DNA of 64,000 bases, from NCBI GenBank assembly GCA_963763855.1, contig CAVXPU010000005.1, positions 682,001-746,000 of the forward strand. The letters run 5' to 3'. Below are positions 8,349-15,507 of the stretch, in pieces. The position numbers and the translations under genes are program-made. Source of the DNA: JAIBCC01 sp963763855. GTDB lineage: Bacteria; Acidobacteriota; Blastocatellia; Pyrinomonadales; Pyrinomonadaceae. A model generated the notes under the pieces. It saw nothing but the letters and a program-made list of their open reading frames with translations. It did no database searches and was not told the origin of the DNA. How positions within the stretch are numbered: position 1 is the first letter of the stretch; every line of letters begins with the position of its first letter.

Positions 8349-8909
8349 ATGATGAAAAGAATTTTTGTTACTTTCACGCTTTTGCTTGTTTTTGCGTTTG
8401 CTGCTTTTTCACAAGCAGCACCAAAAGCACCAACGACAACGCTGAAAGTCGGCGATGTAGCCCCTGATTTTACGCTCAATGACACAGCCGGAAAACCCGT
8501 GAAGCTGAGCGATTATAAGGGTAAGAAGAATGTTGTTTTAGCCTTTTATGTATTAGCTTTTACGGGTGGCTGAACGAAGGAAATGCAAGCCTATCAGTCT
8601 GATATGGCAAAATTCGAAGCAACAGATACTCAAGTTTTTGGAATTTCAATGGATAGTTTTGCTGCAAACAAACGCTTTGCGGAAGACATCAAAGTAACTT
8701 TCCCGCTTTTGAGTGATTGGAAACGCAAAACGACCAAAGATTACGGACTTTACAATGAAGAATCGGGCTACGGATCGCGTGCGACTTTCGTGATCGATAA
8801 AGAAGGAAAGATTACGTACCTTGAAGTTGGGCGGACTGCGATTGATCCGACCGGTGCTTATCAAGCCTGTGATTTGCTGACTAAAAAGAAGGTTGCGAGA
8901 AAACTTTAA
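8349..8909 (+). CDS. Exported peroxiredoxin (AhpC/TSA type) with in-frame TGA, putative selenoprotein
   Basis: The reading frame is continuous except for one TGA at 8571-8573, codon 75. Before it is VVLAFYVLAFTGG and after it TKEMQAYQSDMAKF. In peroxiredoxins this motif reads AFTG-x-C-T-K-E-x, so the TGA takes the exact place of the peroxidatic cysteine. A hairpin with a SECIS-like loop begins 15 bases after the TGA, which supports reading it as selenocysteine. The product would be 186 residues with a signal peptide (KRIFVTFTLLLVFAFAAFSQA) and a thioredoxin-fold redoxin domain, so a periplasmic peroxidase. One other cysteine (about residue 174) could act in resolution. ATG 8349 has an AGGAG site; upstream codons back to 8292 are unlikely to be used. 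The alternative is a TGC/TGT to TGA substitution that inactivates the gene. Confidence 0.8.
8571..8608 (+). promoter_or_regulatory. Candidate UGA-selenocysteine codon with bacterial SECIS hairpin
   Basis: The stem GCC-TATCA (8589-8596) pairs with TGATA-T-GGC (8600-8608), leaving a GTC tip and one bulged T. The apex AGUCU closely resembles the AGGUCU apex of the E. coli fdhF SECIS. The apical loop starts 24 bases after the TGA, within the distance used by bacterial SECIS elements. The fold was found by eye. Confidence 0.65.
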
Positions 8910-8919
8910 TTGGGCGAGA

Positions 8920-8942
8920 GGCACGGATTTCGTGCCTTTTTT
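8920..8942 (+). terminator. Intrinsic terminator after the peroxiredoxin gene
   Basis: GGCACG/CGTGCC with a five-base loop is followed by six T residues. It starts 11 bases after the stop and its T run touches the stop of the convergent xseB. Confidence 0.85.
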
Positions 8943-9246
8943 AGAATATTGATTCGTCCTCGTCATCATCAAAAGTCACGCGTTTCTTGATTTTTGGCGA
9001 GCGTTCCTGTCTTAAATCATCCGGTTCAATTGCTTGCAAACCCAGATTTCCGTCTGAATCCTGCAAAAGTACTTCAATCCGGCGTTCGGCTTGATTTAAT
9101 CTTTCCTGACATTCACGCGAGAGTTTTACGCCGTCTTCAAAAAGTTTGAGACTTTCTTCGAGTGATAGATCACCCTGTTCGAGATTACGGACGATTTTTT
9201 CCAAATCCGATAACGATGCTTCAAATGTTTGTTTTTTTGTAGTCAT
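8941..9246 (-). CDS. xseB: Exodeoxyribonuclease VII small subunit
   Basis: The 101-residue protein has the XseB core at about residues 7-70: FEASLSDLEKIVRNLEQGDLSLEESLKLFEDGVKLSRECQERLNQAERRIEVL. These helices bind several copies per XseA and form the long arms of exonuclease VII, which degrades single-stranded DNA from both ends. The acidic tail after residue 75 is not part of the core. It lies in a minus-strand cluster with xseA, but a membrane-protein gene is interposed. It begins one base after that gene's stop. Confidence 0.95.
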   Translation of the reverse strand: MTTKKQTFEASLSDLEKIVRNLEQGDLSLEESLKLFEDGVKLSRECQERLNQAERRIEVLLQDSDGNLGLQAIEPDDLRQERSPKIKKRVTFDDDEDESIF

Positions 9247-9247
9247 T

Positions 9248-10018
9248 TTACTTAAAAATATCGTTTAAGTTCTTTAATATATTTCCTAAATTATCAACTC
9301 CCAAGATATCCCCTGCTTGTTTTACATTGCCCTTCGCGACCAATGCCATGAGTTGCTGCCCGATCTTCTCCGCAATCTTTTTCGACAATTTTTCGTCCTT
9401 CACGGCGACGATTTTCCAGAGATCTTTTTCGCGTTTCATTGTTAGTTCCAAAGGTTTATCTGGAATTTTACTCGTAATTTTCGCCGTGTCGCCTTCAATT
9501 TCAATCTTCAAAGCACGATCCGCACCCAACGCAATCATCCAATAGGGAACGTCCGCAAATTTTTCAGTCTTTTCGCGAATCAATTGCGGCAATTCAGCTT
9601 TGGCTTTTTCCTTGATCGCGGGCATCAGCGGAATGATAAGCAGCGAAACTTTTTCGATAATCGTTGGCGGCAAATTCTTTCCGTAAAGTTCAACTGCCTG
9701 CTTGGCAATCTGCGGCGTAAAATAATTCACAACCTCTTCAGTATCAATTAGTTCCGCAACTCTTTCCTTGTCATCACGCCTTGCCGAATCGACTATCAAA
9801 GCCAACGAATATTGCGGAGTTTTCTTAACGCTTTGCCAATAAAAATAACCGCCAATTGCTCCAATTATTAGAATTATAAATGAACAAATACCCAAAATTG
9901 CCAGTATTTTCAAGCAGCCCCCGCGTTTTTTAGGGGATGAAGAATTGCCAGCCGATGGAAGGTTTTTGTCTGCCTCCCCGCTATTTTCTTCACTCAAATC
10001 TACCAAAAACTTTGACAT
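9248..10018 (-). CDS. Single-pass membrane protein of unknown function between xseA and xseB
   Basis: The 256-residue protein has a polar N-terminal tail of about 33 residues, one membrane helix (about 34-62, LKILAILGICSFIILIIGAIGGYFYW), and a soluble domain. That domain's first part (TPQYSLALIVDSARRDDKERVAELIDTEEVV) resembles DUF2939-like proteins. A late segment (PLELTMKREKDLWKIVAVKD) looks like a small beta-sheet module of the kind that follows lipoprotein-like stress proteins. Its ATG overlaps the xseA stop (TAATG on the coding strand) and xseB follows at once, so the three genes are probably co-expressed. No link between this protein and exonuclease VII is known to me. Confidence 0.75.
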   Translation of the reverse strand: MSKFLVDLSEENSGEADKNLPSAGNSSSPKKRGGCLKILAILGICSFIILIIGAIGGYFYWQSVKKTPQYSLALIVDSARRDDKERVAELIDTEEVVNYFTPQIAKQAVELYGKNLPPTIIEKVSLLIIPLMPAIKEKAKAELPQLIREKTEKFADVPYWMIALGADRALKIEIEGDTAKITSKIPDKPLELTMKREKDLWKIVAVKDEKLSKKIAEKIGQQLMALVAKGNVKQAGDILGVDNLGNILKNLNDIFK

Positions 10019-11415
10019 TAAATCTTGTCCTCATTTGTCGTCACCTGAAAAACTTTAGCCTTTAGTTTGCCATTTGCGAGACGAATTTGCACGTTTTCAC
10101 CTGAATTTATGTCGAGTGCGTTCTGTAAAATCTTACCGCTTTCATTCTCAGTAATCGAATATCCGCGATTCAAAACTGATAAAGGCGAAAGTGCATCTAA
10201 TGAAGCCATTTTGATTTTTAGCGTTTCATCTTTCGCAGATATAACATCTTTCATTGCAATAATTTGACGCTGCTTTAATAAAGCTAAACGAGTCTGATTT
10301 TCTCCGACTTTTGATGCCAATTTTACAGGCGACAGTCGGTTTTGGAGCAGATCAACGCTTTTTCCAATGATCCGCAATCTATCGGCAATCGCCGTTTTCA
10401 TTCCCGTCTGAAAATCCTCAATCTCATATTTCCAATCTTTAATTTTCTGAGGAAACTCACGAAAAACCGGCGACGTTGATTGTTGCTGCAATGAATTTTT
10501 TGCACGCAGAAGTTTGAAACTGATGAGTTGAACTAAGTCGTTCGTCTTTTGATTTATGAAATTCTCGATACCGGCTTCGCTCTCCGCAACGATTTCAGCA
10601 GCCGCAGAAGGCGTAGGAGCTCGCATATCCGCAACAAAATCTGCAATCGTGAAATCGATTTCGTGTCCAACGGCGGAAATTACCGGAATCTTCGAATTCC
10701 GGATCGCACGTGCAACGCGTTCCTCATTAAACGCCCACAAATCTTCGGAAGACCCGCCGCCGCGTCCAACAATCAAAACGTCAATTTTTTCGCCGGAAGT
10801 TTCGTTATAGCGATTTGCCATTTTTATCGCATTTTCAATTTCTTCGCCCGCGGTTTCGCCCTGTACGCGTGTGGGAATCAGCGTAACGTTGACCGTTCGC
10901 GTCCGTCTGCCCAAAACGTTCAAAATATCGTGAAAAGCCGCACCATTGGGTGACGTTATAACGCCTACTCGCCTTGGAAAATAAGGCAAAGGACGCTTCA
11001 ATTCCTCTGCAAATAAACCTTCTTTTTCGAGCTTCGCCTTAATTTGCTCAAAGGCAATTCGCAAAGCACCTTCGCCGACAGGCTCCAGCGATTCAACCAA
11101 TATCTGATACTCACCCTTTGGTTCATACACCGAAATTCGCCCGCGAACACGCACCTGCAAACCATCAAAAGGCTTAAAACGAATCCGCATATTGTTGCGA
11201 ATGTAGCAGGCAGCTTTTAATTGGGAAAACCCGTCGTGAAGCGTGAAATACCAATGCCCCGAATTCGCCGCCATGAAATTGGTGATCTCCGCTTCGATCC
11301 AAACTGACGCAAACCCCCGCTCCAACGCCCGTTTTATCTGCTCGTTTAATTCCGAAACAGTTAGCGGACGGCGTTCTTCTTCGTCGAATAGGGATTGTAA
11401 AAGGGTTGATTTCAT
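10018..11415 (-). CDS. xseA: Exodeoxyribonuclease VII large subunit
   Basis: The 465-residue protein has the XseA order. An N-terminal OB-fold (about residues 18-110: TVSELNEQIKRALERGFASVWIEAEITNF, SGHWYFTLHD, CYIRN) is followed by the catalytic domain with FPRRVGVITSPNGAAFHDILNVLGRR and DVLIVGRGGGSSEDLWAFNEERVARAI, and HEIDFTIADFVADMRAPTPSAAAE, the conserved active-site block. The C-terminal NRGYSITENESGKI is also typical. It degrades single-stranded DNA with XseB. It is the first gene of a three-gene minus-strand cluster. Confidence 0.97.
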   Translation of the reverse strand: MKSTLLQSLFDEEERRPLTVSELNEQIKRALERGFASVWIEAEITNFMAANSGHWYFTLHDGFSQLKAACYIRNNMRIRFKPFDGLQVRVRGRISVYEPKGEYQILVESLEPVGEGALRIAFEQIKAKLEKEGLFAEELKRPLPYFPRRVGVITSPNGAAFHDILNVLGRRTRTVNVTLIPTRVQGETAGEEIENAIKMANRYNETSGEKIDVLIVGRGGGSSEDLWAFNEERVARAIRNSKIPVISAVGHEIDFTIADFVADMRAPTPSAAAEIVAESEAGIENFINQKTNDLVQLISFKLLRAKNSLQQQSTSPVFREFPQKIKDWKYEIEDFQTGMKTAIADRLRIIGKSVDLLQNRLSPVKLASKVGENQTRLALLKQRQIIAMKDVISAKDETLKIKMASLDALSPLSVLNRGYSITENESGKILQNALDINSGENVQIRLANGKLKAKVFQVTTNEDKI

Positions 11416-11540
11416 TTAAGGTTGGATTATATCATTTGCTTTTATACATCACGAAATCAAGTGAGTGTAAGAATTTTTCTTAAAAATTGACAAGAATTCC
11501 TATTTTCTATTATGATTTATTCAGTTGGGAGGTTATTTTT

Positions 11541-11801
11541 ATGGCAACAATGACAATTTCACTACCTGAACCAATGCGTGAATTCGTTGAATCAGAAGTA
11601 GCTTTGGGCAATTATGGTTCGGCAAGTGAATTATTTCGTGAACTCGTGCGTGAACGTCAAAAACGTAAAACGCAAGAGCGTTTGGAAACTTTATTGCTCG
11701 AAGGTCTGGAAAGCGGTAAGCCAATTGAGGTTACGCAAGATTATCTAGATGTCCGACGAAAAGCACTTCGGAAAAAACTTGAAAAGGAAAAGCTCGGCTG
11801 A
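11541..11801 (+). CDS. ParD-like ribbon-helix-helix antitoxin
   Basis: The 86-residue protein starts with TMTISLPEPMREFVESEVALGNYGSASELFRELVRERQKR, the ribbon-helix-helix form of ParD/CopG-type antitoxins that bind DNA and a ParE-like toxin. The C-terminal half is charged and helical, as expected for the toxin-binding tail. A GGGAGG ribosome site sits nine bases before ATG 11541; the frame is open further upstream to a TTG at 11487, which is less likely. The stop overlaps the start of the next gene by one base (TGATG), the usual coupled layout of type II toxin-antitoxin pairs. Autoregulation of its own promoter is expected from the family. Confidence 0.88.
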   Translation: MATMTISLPEPMREFVESEVALGNYGSASELFRELVRERQKRKTQERLETLLLEGLESGKPIEVTQDYLDVRRKALRKKLEKEKLG

Positions 11802-12127
11802 TGAAACTTGCCTTATTCTTATTGCCCCAAGCAGAAAAAGATATTGATTCTCATTGCGAATTTCTTGCAAAGAAAAGTGTTGAAAAGGCATTAAATTTTG
11901 ACGAAGCAGTTTTTAAATCATTTGATCGTTTATGTGAAATGCCGGCTATCGGAACAGAACGCACTTACGAAAATCCAAAACTATTCGGAATACGTTTGTG
12001 GTTTGTTAAGGACTTTGAAAAATACTTAATATTTTATCGTGCTTTTGGCAATTACCTTGAAATCGTTCGCGTTTTACATTCGGCACAAGATATTGATTCA
12101 ATTTTGCAGGGAGAGTTTATAAACTAA
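11801..12127 (+). CDS. ParE/RelE-family toxin
   Basis: The 108-residue protein has the ParE-like pattern: LFLLPQAEKDIDSHCEFLAKKS near the start, FDRLCEMPAIGTERTYENPKLFGIRLWFVKDFEKYLIFYRAFGNYLEIVRVLHSAQDIDSIL to the end. The LR.W.v..f..YLIFYR and I.RVLH..QDI segments are hallmarks of the family. ParE members poison DNA gyrase; RelE members cut mRNA on the ribosome. The LHSAQDI ending favours the ParE branch. It overlaps the antitoxin gene by one base. Confidence 0.9.
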   Translation: MKLALFLLPQAEKDIDSHCEFLAKKSVEKALNFDEAVFKSFDRLCEMPAIGTERTYENPKLFGIRLWFVKDFEKYLIFYRAFGNYLEIVRVLHSAQDIDSILQGEFIN

Positions 12128-12134
12128 TTTTTTG

Positions 12135-12497
12135 TTATTGAATTTTAGAATTGAATCCGAAACGAAGTTGATTGTTTTCGCGAACGATTTCCTCCGATCC
12201 TCCGCACGTATTCATCATCCACAATTGCCTTGTAGTACCCTCAATAAACTTCGTCGGACATTGCCAACTGAATCCAAACTTACCTTTGAATTTGAGCTTA
12301 TCTTTAGTTAATAGCGAGACTTTTCCTGAAACCTTTAAAAGAAAAATTGGATTGTCCCAAGTATCGGTTGCTTTCGCTAGAATCTCTTTTATTTCAGGAG
12401 TAAGAGCAACAGGAATAGTAATCTCCCGGTTTGACTCGTTTGATAATTGGCTCTTGGGATTTTCCCTTTGATAACGGAAGTTCCCAATTTCTTCCAA
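12135..12497 (-). CDS. Hypothetical protein, unusual start
   Basis: The open frame gives 120 residues, from a TTG with no visible ribosome site. I do not recognise the family. The protein is soluble with no signal peptide; a C-terminal half of alternating hydrophobic residues (FKGKFGFSWQCPTKFIEG, NNQLRFGFNS) suggests beta strands. It lies 36 bases downstream of another small minus-strand frame that does have a good start and signal-like N-terminus, and an in-frame stop lies seven codons before the TTG. The two could be pieces of one gene broken by mutation, with this as the C-terminal part. It could also be an independent gene with a weak start. Confidence 0.45.
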   Translation of the reverse strand: MEEIGNFRYQRENPKSQLSNESNREITIPVALTPEIKEILAKATDTWDNPIFLLKVSGKVSLLTKDKLKFKGKFGFSWQCPTKFIEGTTRQLWMMNTCGGSEEIVRENNQLRFGFNSKIQ

Positions 12498-12533
12498 GCT
12501 ATTATCTGAAAAACTTTAGTTACTTATTTTTGA

Positions 12534-12824
12534 CTACAAAAATTCTTCTTGCGATTGATCCGAAGTTTCGTTCGTTTGTCCTTCAATCTTAAAAGGCTTG
12601 TAAGAAGATTTCTCTGTCAATAGCTTCCCATCGCTTAGGAACAAAAGTTCGTATTTAAGCTGCCAGCTACTATTCTGACTATTAAATCCAACATCTTCCG
12701 GCGTTGGATTCCCCTCAAGGACAAACCTTAAGTTCATTATTTCATAGGGCGGCGGTATTTTTCTTGTGAAAAAGCTTGAAACACAGTAAAGCAATATATT
12801 CAAAAGCAGAGCAAATTTCTTCAT
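12534..12824 (-). CDS. Small hypothetical protein with signal-like N-terminus
   Basis: The 96-residue frame starts at ATG 12824 with a GAGGT site a few bases upstream. Residues 3-20 (KFALLLNILLYCVSSFF) are hydrophobic, like a signal peptide or anchor. The rest (IMNLRFVLEGNPTPEDVGFN, WQLKYELLFLSDGKLL) is probably beta-rich and is not recognised. It sits directly upstream of the 120-residue frame on the same strand. A single gene split by a frameshift and a stop is possible. No homologue comes to mind. Confidence 0.55.
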   Translation of the reverse strand: MKKFALLLNILLYCVSSFFTRKIPPPYEIMNLRFVLEGNPTPEDVGFNSQNSSWQLKYELLFLSDGKLLTEKSSYKPFKIEGQTNETSDQSQEEFL

Positions 12825-12901
12825 AAACTTACCTCAAATAGATTGATTGACAATTTTAACACAAAGGCTCTTTTGAAAATATTTTTACTTAATAATTTAG
12901 C

Positions 12902-12938
12902 TTGACTCTCATCAATATTAGAATTAGAATAATTCTAA
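12902..12938 (+). promoter_or_regulatory. dps promoter with PerR/Fur-like operator over the -10
   Basis: TTGACT (12902-12907) and TAGAAT (12925-12930) are separated by 17 bases, a good sigma-70-type promoter. The perfect 7-1-7 inverted repeat TTAGAAT-A-ATTCTAA (12924-12938) covers the -10. It differs from the PerR box TTATAAT-N-ATTATAA by one symmetric change per arm. Repression by a Fur/PerR-type regulator, relieved by peroxide, is the natural reading. Confidence 0.75.
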
Positions 12939-12950
12939 ATAGGAGTTATT

Positions 12951-13430
12951 ATGGAATTACACAATACAAAAATTGATTTAGCCAAAGGGAAACGCGAGAA
13001 GATCGTCGCAATTTTGAATCAAAGATTAGCTGATGCGATTGATTTGAAATCTCAAGCGAAGCAGGCTCATTGGAATGTTAAGGGTTTGAACTTCATTGCG
13101 TTGCACGAATTATTTGACCAAGTTTCGACGGAAGTTGAAGTCCATATCGACGATATTGCGGAGCGAATTACGACGCTTGGCGGAACGGCGATGGGGACAA
13201 TTAGAATTGCCGCACAAACTTCTTCTTTGAGTGAATATCCTCTGGAAATTACGGCGGGAGCAGATCACGTTGACGCACTTTCGTCTGTTTTGGCGGATTT
13301 TGGTAAAAAAGTTCGGGCTGATATTGATGCGACTGATGAACTTGGCGACGCGGATACGGCGGACTTATTTACGGGAATATCCCGCGGGATCGATAAGCTT
13401 CTTTGGTTTGTTGAAGCACATATTCAGTAA
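12951..13430 (+). CDS. dps: Dps-family DNA-binding ferritin
   Basis: The 159-residue protein is a Dps-type four-helix ferritin. KSQAKQAHWNVKGLNFIALHELFDQVSTEVEVHIDDIAERITTLGG carries the ferroxidase ligands of Dps at the subunit interface (H in AHWN, then H..D in ELFD and EVHIDDIAER). The later GISRGIDKLLWFVEAHIQ is the last helix. Dps dodecamers oxidise iron with hydrogen peroxide, store it, and protect DNA. An AGGAG site lies five bases before ATG 12951. The promoter carries a PerR/Fur-like operator, consistent with peroxide control. Confidence 0.95.
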   Translation: MELHNTKIDLAKGKREKIVAILNQRLADAIDLKSQAKQAHWNVKGLNFIALHELFDQVSTEVEVHIDDIAERITTLGGTAMGTIRIAAQTSSLSEYPLEITAGADHVDALSSVLADFGKKVRADIDATDELGDADTADLFTGISRGIDKLLWFVEAHIQ

Positions 13431-13440
13431 TCGATACGCA

Positions 13441-13497
13441 GTTGCGGCAGACGGTTTTTTTGACTATTGTTTAGTTAAATAAAAAGTCTGCTGCAAC
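13441..13497. repeat. Inverted repeat between dps and the HAD gene
   Basis: GTTGCGGCAGAC (13441-13452) pairs with GTCTGCTGCAAC (13486-13497), 11 of 12 positions, around a 33-base T/A-rich loop. It may act as a terminator for dps or as a transcript-stabilising hairpin; the loop is long for a classic terminator. Confidence 0.6.
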
Positions 13498-13499
13498 TT

Positions 13500-14201
13500 A
13501 TGTCCAACCTTAAAAATATTAAAATTATTGCCTTTGATGCCGATGATACTCTCTGGCACAATGAATCGCTCTTCACGATCACGCAGGATAAATATAAAAA
13601 ACTGCTCGCGAAATATCACGACGAAGAATGGATCGAAAGCAAACTTTTCGACACCGAAACTCGCAATATTGAGCATTTTGGCTATGGCGTAAAAGGTTTT
13701 ACGCTATCCATGATCGAAACCGCAATCGAACTTTCCGAAGGTCGCGTAACGGGCGGAGAAATCTCGCAAATCATTGATTTTGCGAAGGAAATGCTCCTTT
13801 CTCCAACCGAACTTTTACCCGACGTAGAAGAAACCATTTCCCGGCTTTCCAAAACTTATGAATTAATGATCATTACGAAAGGCGATTTATTTGACCAAGA
13901 AAGCAAAATCGCACGCTCGGGATTGGCTGATTATTTTGAGAAGATCGAAATCGTTAAAGAAAAAGATGATGCAGTTTATCAAAAGATTTTAGCGAAACAT
14001 AAAATTGACGGGACAAATTTTGTAATGGTTGGAAATGCTTTGAAATCAGACATTTTGCCGGTTCTTAGAATCGGCGGAAGTGCAGTTCACATTCCTTATC
14101 AAACTACTTGGGCGAGAGAAATTGTAGCTGAAAACGAACTGGCAGAATATCAGTTTCAGCAAATCAAAAGAATGAAGGATCTGCCCGATTTATTTTCGTG
14201 A
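13500..14201 (+). CDS. HAD-superfamily hydrolase
   Basis: The 233-residue protein has the haloacid-dehalogenase motifs. Motif I is IIAFDADDTLWHNE, with the nucleophile and acid Asp pair. Motif II is LMIITKGD, motif III is the Lys region near KEKDDAVYQKIL, and motif IV is FVMVGNALKSDILPVLRIGG. The helical cap between motifs I and II fits subfamily I phosphatases. The substrate is unknown; typical members are phosphoglycolate-like or nucleotide phosphatases. The gene begins three bases after an inverted repeat, and an HDAC-family gene follows 20 bases after its stop, so the two may be co-transcribed. Confidence 0.88.
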   Translation: MSNLKNIKIIAFDADDTLWHNESLFTITQDKYKKLLAKYHDEEWIESKLFDTETRNIEHFGYGVKGFTLSMIETAIELSEGRVTGGEISQIIDFAKEMLLSPTELLPDVEETISRLSKTYELMIITKGDLFDQESKIARSGLADYFEKIEIVKEKDDAVYQKILAKHKIDGTNFVMVGNALKSDILPVLRIGGSAVHIPYQTTWAREIVAENELAEYQFQQIKRMKDLPDLFS

Positions 14202-14221
14202 TTTTGTGCTAACCTTTTATT

Positions 14222-15166
14222 ATGAAAACAGCTTTAGTTCATCATCCAATCTATCAAAAACACCAGACTGGCGAAGGGCATCCGGAAAATCCGCAGCGTT
14301 ATGAAGCGGTGATGAAATCGCTTAAATCCGATGAAAAATTATGGTCAGATCTAGCGGAAATCCAGTCAAAAGAAATCTCAAAAGGCATAGTTAAAGCTGT
14401 TCATTCGGGCGATCATTACACGCGTGTGGAAGGTGCTTTTGAAAACGGACTTACCCGGCTTGATTCAGACACAATGGTCTCGATGAAGAGTTTTGAGGCT
14501 TCTATGTATGCCGCGGGAGGAGCTTGCCGGGCTGTTGACGCGGTAATGAAAAAAGAGGCGAAAAACGCTTTCGTCGCCGCTCGTCCGCCCGGGCATCACG
14601 CAACGGCGGAAACGGCGATGGGTTTTTGTCTGTTCAATAATGTAGCGGTTGCAAGTCGTTACGCACAAAATACTTACAAGGAAATTGAACGGGTCGCGAT
14701 CATCGATTGGGACGTTCATCATGGCAATGGAACTCAAGGGATTTTCTATGATGTGCCGAGTGTATTTTTCTTTTCGATGCACCAATATCCATGGTATCCG
14801 GGGACCGGTGCGATCGGCGAAACCGGGTTTGGACGCGGGAAAGGTTACACCAAAAATCTGCCTGTTAAAGCAAAAACTTCGGCGAAAGAGCAAAAACGGA
14901 TGTTTGAGGCGGCAATTGGTGATATTTCTAAGAATTTTAAGCCTGATCTGATAATGATTTCCGCGGGATTTGACGGACATTTGACAGATCCGCTCGGGCA
15001 GCTCCAGCTTGAAGATTCCGACTACGTTTCGATGACGAAAACCATTAAACAATGGGCAGATGACGCATGCGAAGGACGAATCGTATCGGTGCTGGAAGGC
15101 GGATATAATCTTGAAACTTTGGGCGAAACTGTTCGCAGCCATGTCGCAGAATTGAGCAAAAGTTAG
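14222..15166 (+). CDS. Histone-deacetylase-family amidohydrolase
   Basis: The 314-residue protein matches the class II HDAC/acetoin-utilisation AcuC family. AARPPGHHATAETAMGFCLFNNVAVAS carries the catalytic histidine pair. IDWDVHHGNGTQGIFYDVPSVFFFSMHQYPWYPGTG and SAGFDGHLTDPLGQLQL carry the zinc ligands (D, H, D). Bacterial members deacetylate small amides or polyamines, and sometimes protein lysines, so the substrate cannot be read from the sequence. The N-terminal HPENPQRYEA is the family start motif. It follows the HAD gene closely. Confidence 0.93.
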   Translation: MKTALVHHPIYQKHQTGEGHPENPQRYEAVMKSLKSDEKLWSDLAEIQSKEISKGIVKAVHSGDHYTRVEGAFENGLTRLDSDTMVSMKSFEASMYAAGGACRAVDAVMKKEAKNAFVAARPPGHHATAETAMGFCLFNNVAVASRYAQNTYKEIERVAIIDWDVHHGNGTQGIFYDVPSVFFFSMHQYPWYPGTGAIGETGFGRGKGYTKNLPVKAKTSAKEQKRMFEAAIGDISKNFKPDLIMISAGFDGHLTDPLGQLQLEDSDYVSMTKTIKQWADDACEGRIVSVLEGGYNLETLGETVRSHVAELSKS

Positions 15167-15214
15167 AAGGACATTCGGTTTTGTGTTAAACTTTTTTTCA
15201 AGGAGATAAAAACA

Positions 15215-15496
15215 ATGCCAGACGTTGAACTACCATGTGTTCAGTGCAAAGAAATCTTTATTTTTACTGATAAAGAGCAACAGCAATTCTATGAAAGAAA
15301 TTTAGCTCAGCCGCAAAGATGTAACAGATGTCGCTCGAAAAAAGCTGCTTCGGGTGAAAATGCTCCGTCGAAATTTGAGATTGTCTGCGATAATTGCGGC
15401 AAGCACGATCAGGTGCCATTTCAGCCGAAAACTGGGCGAACCGTGCTTTGTAAAGAATGTTTTCAAGCAAGTAAAACACGAGCGAGAGTGGCGTAG
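15215..15496 (+). CDS. Small zinc-ribbon protein with CxxC-x17-CxxC-type domain
   Basis: The 93-residue protein has two cysteine clusters. The first, CVQCKEIFIFTDKEQQQFYERNLAQPQRCNRCRSKK, has CxxC pairs about 25 residues apart and resembles the probable zinc-binding domain zf_Tbcl. The second, CDNCGKHDQVPFQPKTGRTVLCKECF, is the CxxC-x17-CxxC type. Both probably bind zinc. The role is unknown; such proteins occur in many environmental bacteria. The AAGGAG ribosome site is good. Confidence 0.85.
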   Translation: MPDVELPCVQCKEIFIFTDKEQQQFYERNLAQPQRCNRCRSKKAASGENAPSKFEIVCDNCGKHDQVPFQPKTGRTVLCKECFQASKTRARVA

Positions 15497-15507
15497 AATC
15501 TGAATTT

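Noticed and set aside
8292..8573. A short truncated peroxiredoxin ending at the TGA as a normal stop
   Set aside because: The frame continues with the family sequence and a SECIS-like hairpin follows the TGA.
13441..13497. Attachment site or small RNA at the inverted repeat after dps
   Set aside because: No integrase or promoter nearby; a terminator-like or stabilising hairpin is simpler.
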